The notes beneath the pieces were generated by a model. That model searched no databases. It had not been told where the DNA came from and worked only from the letters and a program-made list of their open reading frames with translations. From CAZQFV01 sp964613665 (lineage in GTDB: Bacteria > Chloroflexota > Chloroflexia > DTKN01): DNA of 64,000 bases. Below, piece by piece: positions 49,836-56,964 of this stretch. Numbering within the stretch: position 1 is the first letter of the stretch; every line of letters starts with the position of its first letter. Position numbers and translations under genes: made by a program. Location: contig CAZTIG010000008.1 in the NCBI GenBank assembly GCA_964613665.1, forward strand, positions 30,514-94,513, written 5' to 3'.

Positions 49836-50741
49836 TCAGCCTCCGATCCTGACCTCGAGGCCGTAGTCGGCCAGCACACTCGCAGCCGCCGCCACCTGCT
49901 CGTCGCCGGGCGGCGCTATATCCGGCAGGGCGTAGGGTTGGTCCAGGCGCGCGTACTTGTCGACCCCGGCCCGGTGGTACGGCAGCAGGTCTACCCGTGG
50001 CAGGAGCGGCAGAGACGCGGCCAGCGCCCCGATCTGGTGGATGTTCTCCTTGTCGTCGTTGATGCCGGGAATCAGCGGCACGCGCAGGACGATGCGGTGG
50101 CCGCCGCGGGCCAGCGCTCGCAGGTTCTCCAGGATAGGCGCGTTGGACACCCCGGTGATGCGCAGGTGGCGGGCCTCGTCGACCAGCTTGACATCGTAGA
50201 GGAACAGGTCGACCGAACCGCCCAGTGACTCCAGCACCTCCCAGGGGGCCAGGCCGCAGGTGTCCAGGGCGCTGTGCAGGCCGCGGGCGCGGCATTCCTC
50301 AAGCAAGGCCTGCAAGAAGCCGGCCTGCAGCAGCGGCTCGCCTCCGGAGAAGGTCACGCCGCCGCCGGACTGGTCGTAGAAGACGCGGTCGCGCTCGAGC
50401 TCGGCCAGGACCTGGTCGACGGTCATCTCCCGGCCGGCCAGCTCGCGGGCCCCGGCGTAGCACGCCTCGACGCAGGTGCCGCAGGCGGTGCAGCGGCTGC
50501 GGTCCAGCGTGGGACTTTGCCCATCCCAGCCAATTGCCCCCTGCGGACACAGTGGCCGGCAGTGGCCGCAGTGCAGGCAGCGGTTGGCGCGATAGACCAG
50601 GACCGGCGCGGGGTCAATCCCCTCCGGGTTGTGGCACCACGGGCAGCGCAGCGGGCAGCCCTTCAAAAAGACCGTCGTGCGGATGCCCGGGCCGTCGTGG
50701 ATCGAGAAGCGGCGGATGTCGAAGACGATGCCGGTCGTCAA
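49836..50741 (-). CDS. Glycyl radical enzyme activating enzyme (radical SAM)
   Basis: TTG start; 301 residues. Radical SAM motif GCPLRCPWCHNPEG (C-x3-C-x2-C) near residue 29, followed by a two-cluster ferredoxin insert (CLHCGHCRPLCP, CTACGTCVEACY), GGGVTFSGGEPLLQ and a C-terminal barrel. This insert is usual in activases of the dehydratase/decarboxylase glycyl radical enzymes. It abstracts hydrogen from the glycine of the enzyme encoded 23 bp downstream. Confidence 0.9.
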   Translation of the reverse strand: MTTGIVFDIRRFSIHDGPGIRTTVFLKGCPLRCPWCHNPEGIDPAPVLVYRANRCLHCGHCRPLCPQGAIGWDGQSPTLDRSRCTACGTCVEACYAGARELAGREMTVDQVLAELERDRVFYDQSGGGVTFSGGEPLLQAGFLQALLEECRARGLHSALDTCGLAPWEVLESLGGSVDLFLYDVKLVDEARHLRITGVSNAPILENLRALARGGHRIVLRVPLIPGINDDKENIHQIGALAASLPLLPRVDLLPYHRAGVDKYARLDQPYALPDIAPPGDEQVAAAASVLADYGLEVRIGG

Positions 50742-50771
50742 AAGGTCACCTGGGCTGCCAGCGATCCGCTC

Positions 50772-51010
50772 TCAGCAGAGGGCTTCCTGCGGCTCGTGCA
50801 CGACGACGGTGCCGTCCTCGTGCACCTCGATCCGCTGCCCATCGCGCACGTACTGCAGGAGTCCCCGGCCCGACCTGTCGGCGGAGACGACCGGCTTCCC
50901 CAGCCAGACGTCGGCCAGTACGATCCCCGAGGTCGCCAGGGTATCCACGCGCCCGAAGAGAGCAGCGCCCGGGGGACCGTGTCCATCGTGCCGTGCGCCT
51001 GTTCGGCCAT
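50772..51010 (-). pseudogene. Small ORF with an apparent single-base frameshift
   Basis: A ribosome-binding site (GGGAGG) and ATG 51010 start one frame (MAEQAHGTMDTVPRALLSSG), while from about 50970 the protein-like, GC3-rich frame is the neighbouring one (RVDTLATSGIVLADVWLGKP and onward to VVVHEPQEALC, stop at 50772). The total of 239 nt is one base short of an open frame for a 79-residue protein. Either a frameshift mutation, a sequence error, or programmed slippage. It is first in the activase/glycyl-radical operon. No family recognised. Confidence 0.5.
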
Positions 51011-51108
51011 CACGTTCCTCCCGGGACGGGGCAGGCGTGCCGCCCGGCCACCCCAACGCATCGCCACCTTTGTGTCCCGGCCGATGTGCAGCGTTCTTCC
51101 TGGGCGGC

Positions 51109-51137
51109 AGTATAGCGCAGGGCGGCGCGCAAGTCAA
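51109..51137 (-). promoter_or_regulatory. Promoter for the glycyl radical enzyme operon
   Basis: Minus strand: TTGACT (51137-51132), 17-bp spacer, TATACT (51114-51109). A leader of about 90 nt, G-rich and able to fold, precedes the small ORF. Confidence 0.7.
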
Positions 51138-51186
51138 TCGCTCGCTCTGACATCCCACGGCCGTACCAAGGTCGCCGGCCTTGACC

Positions 51187-51283
51187 GGCAAGTGCCCGGC
51201 TCAGGCAACGGCACGACGCCGCACATCCAGGGACACGGCAATGGTACGGCCATGCCGCACTGTACGCTGGCCGGGCACTTGCC
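51187..51283. repeat. 97-bp element with 14-bp inverted ends
   Basis: 51187-51200 and 51270-51283 are exact reverse complements (GGCAAGTGCCCGGC type). The interior of 69 bp is GC-rich and partly self-complementary. It could be a small mobile-type element or a long hairpin. Confidence 0.55.
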
Positions 51284-51320
51284 ATCCGCTGTGCATCGGC
51301 GCGACGTTGATATCGCCGTG

Positions 51321-51444
51321 CTGACATCCAATCATAGTGGCCGTGCACCACGAAAGGCGGCCCGCTGTGCCTCCAGGGCCGCGGCAGTGCCCTGTGCCGT
51401 ACACGAAGGCGGCACCCTGCGGGTGGCCGGGGACCGCCGTCGAG
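51321..51444 (+). repeat. Dispersed 125-bp repeat, copy B
   Basis: Matches 15198-15322 in opposite orientation. Conserved along the whole length, with the best blocks GAAAGGCGGCCCGCT and CCGCCGTCGAG. No reading frame is clearly kept between copies. Confidence 0.75.
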
Positions 51445-51562
51445 TCATTGCGCTCTGCACAAATGGCCAAACTTGGCGCGCACGAATGGAAGATTACGGG
51501 ATGTTCAGTAGGTAATGCAGAGGTCAGTAGGCGTGGGATTGGTGAGCGGATGTACGCTCGAG

Positions 51563-51591
51563 TTGACAGGAGGTGCGCTATGTGCTATGAT
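51563..51591 (+). promoter_or_regulatory. Strong promoter for the amidase gene
   Basis: Consensus TTGACA (51563-51568), 17-bp spacer, TATGAT (51586-51591) with TGC upstream. It is the best -35 match on the plus strand of this region. Confidence 0.8.
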
Positions 51592-51597
51592 AAAACA

Positions 51598-51686
51598 TAA
51601 GCGGTCCGCCTTCGGCAGTCGGCCGGGGTCGTGTCGGCCGGTGAGGGCGGACAGCCCCGGGTAATCCTTCTGGAAAAGGATCGGTC
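51598..51686 (+). promoter_or_regulatory. Structured leader with hidden ribosome-binding site
   Basis: About 90 nt between promoter and amidase start. TCCGCC near 51605 can pair with GGCGGA near 51645, enclosing a CGGCCG-type inner hairpin. Next to the start codon, ATCCTT (51664-51669) pairs exactly with AAGGAT (51676-51681), hiding the AAGGA ribosome-binding site 6-7 bases before the ATG. This is a translational-control layout; the RNA class is not recognised. Confidence 0.55.
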
Positions 51687-54494
51687 ATGGGCAGCGATTG
51701 GCCACACCTGTTGTCCCGGCGGTGGTTCTGGGCCATAGGCGGCGGGGTGATCCTGCTGCTGGCCCTGGCAGCGGGAGCTTTCTTGGTGGTCGCCGGGCGG
51801 GCCGCCGAGGGCCGCGCGCAGCTCGCGCCGGCCATCCTGTCCCGCGATCTCACCTTCCAGGGAGCCGACTTCGCGGCCGGCCAGGCGCACGGCCCGCTTC
51901 AGAAGGGGGCCGGCCTCGGACTGACCCAGCCTGCCACCGCCGTCTACACCTCGCCCGTCTTCCTGGTCGAGCTGCCCTTCTCCGACCTGGGCTGCACCTG
52001 GGCAGCCGACCTGCCGGCGGGCAGCTCGCTGCTGTTGGAGGTGCGCACCAGCGCCGACGCCGAGGGCGAGCGCTGGGGGGCGTGGCAGACGCTGGAAGAG
52101 GAAGACGACCTGCCTCCTCCGCCGTTTGGTGAGCATGCGGCCAAGATCTTTTCCGTGCCGCAGCGGGATGGGGTGCACCGGCGGCTGCAGTACCGCGTGC
52201 GCATCGGGGCGCTGTCCGGCCTGCCCACGCTACAGCGGCTCACCTTTACGCTGATCGATGCTCGCGCCGGCCCCAGCACCCAGGAGATCGTGGCCGCCAA
52301 GGGGCTCGGCGGGGAGATCGGCATGGTGCAGCGGCCGGCCGTCATCTCCCGCACCGACTGGGGCTGCCCGGATGGACAGGGCAGCCCGGCCTGGCCCCAG
52401 CAGTACGCCCCGGTGACGCACATCATCATCCACCACACGGCTACCCCCAACGACGACACCGACTGGGCCGCGCGCGTGCGCGCCATCTGGTACTATCATA
52501 CCTACACCCGCGGCTGGGGCGACGTCGGCTACAACTACATGGTCGATCCCCTAGGAAACGTCTACGAGGGCCGGGCCGGGGGCGACGATGTCGTCGGCGG
52601 GCACGCCTACAACTACAACTATGGCACCATGGGGGTGGGCAACCTGGGCACCTACGAGACCGCCCCGGTGCCGGCCCGCCTGCAAACCAGCCTGGAGGCC
52701 CTCCTGGCCTGGAAGTGCTCCGAGCGCGGCATCGACCCGCTGGGCCGCAGCTTCAACAGCCACAAGGTCTACGACCACATCGCCGGCCACCGCGACGTCG
52801 GCCAGACCGCTTGCCCTGGCGCTGTCCTCTACGCCCTCATCCCCACCATCCGTCAGAACGTCCAGGCGCTCCTGCAGCAGCAAGAGGAGAGCATCACAGT
52901 CGATGAGCTCGACCCCGGCTTTACCCGCAGCAGCGCCTACTGGCACCCCGGCTGCGGTTGGCTGGACCATTCCTGGTGGACGCACACCACGACCGATCCC
53001 GATATCTCCACCAACTGGGCCACCTGGCGGCCCAACCTGCCCCAGAGCGGCTGGTACGAGGTCTTTGCCTACGTGCCCTCCTGCAGCGCCCCCGACCTCC
53101 CCGACTACACCGAGCACGCTCGCTACCGCGTCTACTACCGCGGCGGGGGCAACCTGATCGAAGTCGACCAGAAGGCCGCGCAGGGCCGCTGGGTCTCGCT
53201 GGGCACGTATCCCTTTTACGCCGGCACGGCCGGCTACGTCTACATGGACGACATTGCCGGCGACCACTGGCGCGCGCTGTGGTACGATGCGGTGCGCTGG
53301 GTCCTGCGCGGCCCGCTGGCCGAACCCCCGCCGCCCCCCTTTCTGCAGGCCCCCCAGCCTGACACCTGGGTCTCCAGCCGGCAGATCACCCTGACCTGGA
53401 CCATCCCGCCCTCGGAGACGGTGGATGGCGTCCACCTGGTGGTGGCCACCGACGCCGGCCTGGCCAACCGTATCGTCGACAGCAACCTGGCCGCCGTCAC
53501 GCGCTACCTCCTGGTAGCCCCGCAGGACTATCCGGCGCTCTACTGGTCCGTGCAGTCGCACAACAGCTACGGCTACGGTCCCTGGGCGGCGGTGCGTCGC
53601 TTCGGCGTGGACACGGCCGCACCCACCTCGGCCGCCACCGGCCTCTTCCGCACCGTCACCGGCATCTACATCCTCATGTGGAGTGGGACCGACGCCGGCA
53701 GCGGCATCGAATCGTACACCGTGCAGTTTCACGACGGCCTGGACGGCCCCTGGCAGGACCTGTGGAGCGCTACACCCTGGACCAGCGGCGTGGTCGAGGT
53801 GCCTGCCGGCGTGACGCGCTACTTTCGTGTCCACGCCCGCGACCGCCTGGGCCAGGCCGAGGCACCGCACGCCGGCGTTGGCGACATCTCCAGCGCCGAC
53901 ACCAGGCCCCTGGACTGGGGCTGGTACCTGCCGTTGGTGCTGCACAGCTTGGCCGTTCCCCCGTCCACCCCGGCGCCGACGCGCACGGTCGCCCCTGTCC
54001 CAACCCCCAGCTCGACGCCCAGCCCCATCCCCACCGTGGCGCTGACGCCCACGCCTGCGCCGCCCCTGACGCCTTCGCCCACCGCCGTGCCGCCGCCAGC
54101 GACGCGCCTGCCCTCTCCCACGCCCCTGGGCCCCAGCGCTGCCCTGCCCGACCTGCGGATCGTAGCCCTCTACTCCAGCCAGAACTCGCCCTTTGACTGC
54201 GGCCGGCCGAGCGGCATCGCCGTGGAGGTCAGCAACATGGGCCTGGCCCCGGCCGGCCCATTCCACCTGGCCCTGGTCGGGCCGGGGCCGGACGACTGCC
54301 ACTGGTCTCTGGACGGGCTGGCGGCCGGCGGGCGCGCCACCCGCATCTGCCCGTTCGTGGTTGTCGACCAGGTGGTCACGGCCACGGTGGACACGCAAGG
54401 GGAGGTGGCCGAGGCGGACGAGGAGAACAACGCCCTGGCGGTCCGGCTGAGCGTGCTGGTGCTGCCGACCTGTACCCCGGCAGCGGGGCCGTAG
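51687..54494 (+). CDS. Secreted PGRP/N-acetylmuramoyl-L-alanine amidase with golvesin-like and CARDB domains
   Basis: 935 residues. A membrane/signal segment (about 15-40) precedes a domain of unknown type, then a PGRP/amidase_2 domain (about 219-385) with zinc-ligand candidates in IIIHHTA and GHRDVGQTACPG. A golvesin-C-terminal-like domain follows (about 405-540, WATWRPNLPQSGWYEVFAYV), then FN3-like regions, a WYLPLVLHS element, a Pro/Thr-rich linker (790-820) and a CARDB-like end. It would cleave the stem peptide from peptidoglycan outside the cell. Translation is probably controlled by the leader hairpin. Confidence 0.85.
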   Translation: MGSDWPHLLSRRWFWAIGGGVILLLALAAGAFLVVAGRAAEGRAQLAPAILSRDLTFQGADFAAGQAHGPLQKGAGLGLTQPATAVYTSPVFLVELPFSDLGCTWAADLPAGSSLLLEVRTSADAEGERWGAWQTLEEEDDLPPPPFGEHAAKIFSVPQRDGVHRRLQYRVRIGALSGLPTLQRLTFTLIDARAGPSTQEIVAAKGLGGEIGMVQRPAVISRTDWGCPDGQGSPAWPQQYAPVTHIIIHHTATPNDDTDWAARVRAIWYYHTYTRGWGDVGYNYMVDPLGNVYEGRAGGDDVVGGHAYNYNYGTMGVGNLGTYETAPVPARLQTSLEALLAWKCSERGIDPLGRSFNSHKVYDHIAGHRDVGQTACPGAVLYALIPTIRQNVQALLQQQEESITVDELDPGFTRSSAYWHPGCGWLDHSWWTHTTTDPDISTNWATWRPNLPQSGWYEVFAYVPSCSAPDLPDYTEHARYRVYYRGGGNLIEVDQKAAQGRWVSLGTYPFYAGTAGYVYMDDIAGDHWRALWYDAVRWVLRGPLAEPPPPPFLQAPQPDTWVSSRQITLTWTIPPSETVDGVHLVVATDAGLANRIVDSNLAAVTRYLLVAPQDYPALYWSVQSHNSYGYGPWAAVRRFGVDTAAPTSAATGLFRTVTGIYILMWSGTDAGSGIESYTVQFHDGLDGPWQDLWSATPWTSGVVEVPAGVTRYFRVHARDRLGQAEAPHAGVGDISSADTRPLDWGWYLPLVLHSLAVPPSTPAPTRTVAPVPTPSSTPSPIPTVALTPTPAPPLTPSPTAVPPPATRLPSPTPLGPSAALPDLRIVALYSSQNSPFDCGRPSGIAVEVSNMGLAPAGPFHLALVGPGPDDCHWSLDGLAAGGRATRICPFVVVDQVVTATVDTQGEVAEADEENNALAVRLSVLVLPTCTPAAGP

Positions 54495-54556
54495 ACCCGA
54501 CGGCCAGCAGCGAGCTGTGGAATATCGAGGAGCTGGAGCGGCCGTAACCTGGGCAC

Positions 54557-54585
54557 TTGGCGCGGCGATTTCCCTGCGGTATAGT
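54557..54585 (+). promoter_or_regulatory. Promoter for the Cys-cluster operon
   Basis: TTGGCG (54557-54562), 17-bp spacer, TATAGT (54580-54585). Confidence 0.55.
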
Positions 54586-54638
54586 GGCGCAGACCTTGCC
54601 GACCTCTCGGGCCGCCCCTGGCGGAGGAGGACGCATCC

Positions 54639-54752
54639 ATGAGGCGCAGGTTCACGCGCCGGCAGTTCGTGAGAGGGGTGGGCGCTTGCAGCGATCCACC
54701 GGAACATCTCTCCCCGCGTTCCTCGGCCAGGATCCGCAGGTGTGTGCGATGA
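54639..54752 (+). CDS. Short Tat-signal-like upstream ORF, translationally coupled
   Basis: ATG 54639 has a strong GGAGGAGG site. The 37-residue product begins MRRRFTRRQFVRGVGAC, a twin-arginine-like signal, but then becomes irregular and stops. Its TGA overlaps the ATG of the next gene (ATGA), which itself has only a weak site. It may be a remnant of a Tat protein gene that now serves as a leader driving translation of the next gene. Confidence 0.5.
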   Translation: MRRRFTRRQFVRGVGACSDPPEHLSPRSSARIRRCVR

Positions 54753-56188
54753 ACCTCCGAGAGCAGCCACAGCTGCGTCCCGACCTGGAGCTGCTCCTCG
54801 ATCATACCGAGGAGCGGGCCGGCCCGTTGGTCTATGACCCCGTCCGGCGGGGCCTCTACGAGATAGACGCGGCCGACGTGCCGCTGCTGCGCCTGCTGGA
54901 CGGCACGCGCACGCCCCAGGAAATCGCCCGCCATGCCTGCCGGCCCCTGGACGAGGTCCTCGACCTGATCGACGACCTCTCGGATATGCTCTTGCTGGTG
55001 GATCGGGAGCAGGACGAACTGCTGGCCTCCTGGCGCGCCCAGCACGAGGAGGAGGACCTCCTGCTGCAGCCGATCCTGGACAGCCGGCCGGCGGCGGAGG
55101 TCGCTTCCCGGCCCATTCACGTCGTCGACGACGCTCGCCATGCCTGCCGGCGCTGCGGGGCCTGCTGCCACTATACCGTCCCGGTCTCGCCGGAGGAGCG
55201 GCGCCGGCTGGAGGAGGCCTCCTGGCCGCAGGAGGTCCTCCCCCCGGGGTCCGACGGGCTCTTCCAGGTGCGCCCGGGGCTGCAGTGGGGCCGGCTGGAG
55301 ACCACCATCGTCACCCGCAGCGACCCCACCCGCTGTGCCTTTCTCGACGAGGGCATGCTCTGCCGGGTGCAGGAGCTGCTGGGCCCGGCGGCCAAGCCCT
55401 TCCCCTGTCGCCTCTTCCCGCTGGCCTATCCTGTCCTGACGCCCACCCAGGTGCTCTTCTCGCTGACCTTTGAGTGCCCCTACCTCTTCGAGAGCTACGA
55501 CAGCGGCGAGCGCCTGGCCGGCCGGGTGGAGGACCTGGCGGCGCTGGCGGCGGAGATGGAGGAGATCTACATTCTGCCGGAGACAATCGCGCTGGACGGG
55601 CAGCGGGCGCTGCCCCTGGCTTCATACCTGGCCTGGGAGGAAGCGCTGCTGTCCGGCGCGCTGCGGCCGGCCACCGGCCTGGAGCCCTTTCTGGCGGCCT
55701 TGGGGCGGCAGTGGCAGCAGGTGGTTCCGCAGGGGCGCGGACCGGTCCCGACGCCGCAGGAACTGGCCGGGCTGGCCGGCGCGCTCGCCGCCGGGGCGCG
55801 GCAGCACCGCGCCGCGTTGGCCGACTGCCCGGAGGGGGAGATGGGCAGTGCCTGGGCCGGCCGCGTCCTGGAGGAGGTGGCGGCCGGGCCTGCCGCGGCC
55901 TGGGCCCCAGTCCCCTGGGAGGATGGGCCGGCTGCCGACCGCTTTCTCCGGCGCTTTGTGCGCCACCTGCTCGAGGGGAAACAGGTGCTGCTCTACCGCA
56001 CGCTGTGGGCGGGGCTGCGCGCCCTGTCGCTGGTTCTGTTGCTGTCCCGCCGCGATGCGGCGCTGCTGGCACAGGAGGCCGGCGCGACTGCCGTCTCCCC
56101 GGCCGTGCTCAACCGCGCCCTGGCGCGCTGGTGCCGTTTCCTGGACATCCGCCCCCTGCGGCTGGCGTTCCTGCGCGGCGCACCGTAG
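54749..56188 (+). CDS. YkgJ-type cysteine-cluster protein with N-terminal extension
   Basis: Start at ATG 54749 overlapping the short upstream ORF; 479 residues. A PqqD-like N-terminal stretch (VYDPVRRGLYEIDAADVPLL) precedes the cysteine cluster CRRCGACCHY (near residue 132), with later CAFLD, LCRVQ and FPCRLFPLAYP completing the YkgJ/FliB zinc-or-iron-binding pattern. The C-terminal 220 residues are helical and unassigned. Function unknown; precedes a Tat-exported molybdoprotein. Confidence 0.75.
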   Translation: MNLREQPQLRPDLELLLDHTEERAGPLVYDPVRRGLYEIDAADVPLLRLLDGTRTPQEIARHACRPLDEVLDLIDDLSDMLLLVDREQDELLASWRAQHEEEDLLLQPILDSRPAAEVASRPIHVVDDARHACRRCGACCHYTVPVSPEERRRLEEASWPQEVLPPGSDGLFQVRPGLQWGRLETTIVTRSDPTRCAFLDEGMLCRVQELLGPAAKPFPCRLFPLAYPVLTPTQVLFSLTFECPYLFESYDSGERLAGRVEDLAALAAEMEEIYILPETIALDGQRALPLASYLAWEEALLSGALRPATGLEPFLAALGRQWQQVVPQGRGPVPTPQELAGLAGALAAGARQHRAALADCPEGEMGSAWAGRVLEEVAAGPAAAWAPVPWEDGPAADRFLRRFVRHLLEGKQVLLYRTLWAGLRALSLVLLLSRRDAALLAQEAGATAVSPAVLNRALARWCRFLDIRPLRLAFLRGAP

Positions 56189-56220
56189 GGGAGCGACATC
56201 CCCGGTCCTCTGGAGGTACA

Positions 56221-56961
56221 ATGGACCATCGTGAACCGGAAACGATGAACCGACGCCGCTTCCTGGAGTGGCTCGGCGGCGGGCTGCTCCTGGGCGGGGC
56301 CGCGGCACTGGGGTTGGGCGGCTGTGGGCCCGTCTACGACACCCCCTCGCCGGGCGACAGCCCGCGGCCGATGTTGACCGAGGCCGGCTGGAGCTGGGAG
56401 ATCCGCTGGATCGGCCGGGCGCCCCAGGTGGATATGGCCGGCTGGCGGCTGCTGATCAACGGGCTGGTGCAGAGCTCGCGGGCGCTTTCGCTGGCCGACC
56501 TGCGCGCCCTGCCGACGACCACCCTGCGCCTGCGCATGAAGTGCGTGGAGTGCTGGTCGGCGCCGGCCGTCTGGACCGGTGTGTCCGGCCGCGACCTCCT
56601 GGCGCTGGTGCGGCCCCTGCCGCAGGCCGGCTACGCCACCCTGCACGCCCTCGACGGCTACACCAGCACACTGTCCCTGGAGGAGTTGGCCGCCGAGCGG
56701 GTCCTCTTTGCCTACGGCATGGACGGCCAGGACTTGCCGGCCGAGAACGGCGCGCCGCTACGCCTGATCGCCCCGTCCAAGTACGGCTACAAGTGCGTCA
56801 AGGCCATCGGCCGGGTGGAGCTGGTCGACGACCGCGTGCCGGGGTTCTGGGAGCTGCGCGGGTACGACAACGTGGGCACGATCCAGGCCGGCCGGGACTT
56901 TCCGCTGGACCTGGGGCGCACCGGCCGGCCGATTTCGGGGGGCGAGATCACGGACTACTGA
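56221..56961 (+). CDS. Tat-exported molybdopterin-dependent oxidoreductase (SUOX fold), lipoprotein
   Basis: ATG with GGAGG upstream; 246 residues. Tat motif NRRRFLEWLGG and lipobox-like LGGC suggest export and lipid anchoring. The sulphite-oxidase-type core shows KCVECWSAPAVWTGVSGRDL with the likely Mo-ligand cysteine at residue 108, and LIAPSKYGYKCVKAIGRVEL later. Such single-domain proteins usually work with a membrane partner; none is visible. Substrate unknown. Confidence 0.82.
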   Translation: MDHREPETMNRRRFLEWLGGGLLLGGAAALGLGGCGPVYDTPSPGDSPRPMLTEAGWSWEIRWIGRAPQVDMAGWRLLINGLVQSSRALSLADLRALPTTTLRLRMKCVECWSAPAVWTGVSGRDLLALVRPLPQAGYATLHALDGYTSTLSLEELAAERVLFAYGMDGQDLPAENGAPLRLIAPSKYGYKCVKAIGRVELVDDRVPGFWELRGYDNVGTIQAGRDFPLDLGRTGRPISGGEITDY

Positions 56962-56964
56962 GAG

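Larger units (their letters stand above)
51011..51686. other. Intergenic region with two divergent promoters and repeats
   Basis: About 675 bp without a convincing gene. It holds the minus-strand promoter of the glycyl radical operon, a 97-bp element with inverted ends, copy B of the dispersed repeat, and the promoter and leader of the amidase. ORFs inside the repeats are not protein-like. Confidence 0.6.

Noticed and set aside
51337..51600. Small protein gene in the dispersed repeat
   Set aside because: An ORF beginning VHHERRPA also appears in the other copy, but the frames do not stay aligned beyond a short stretch and no start signal is present.
51598..51686. c-di-AMP riboswitch before the amidase
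   Set aside because: GGGTAATCCTT resembles part of that class and the gene type fits, but the 3' half of the motif would lie inside the coding region and other conserved parts are absent.
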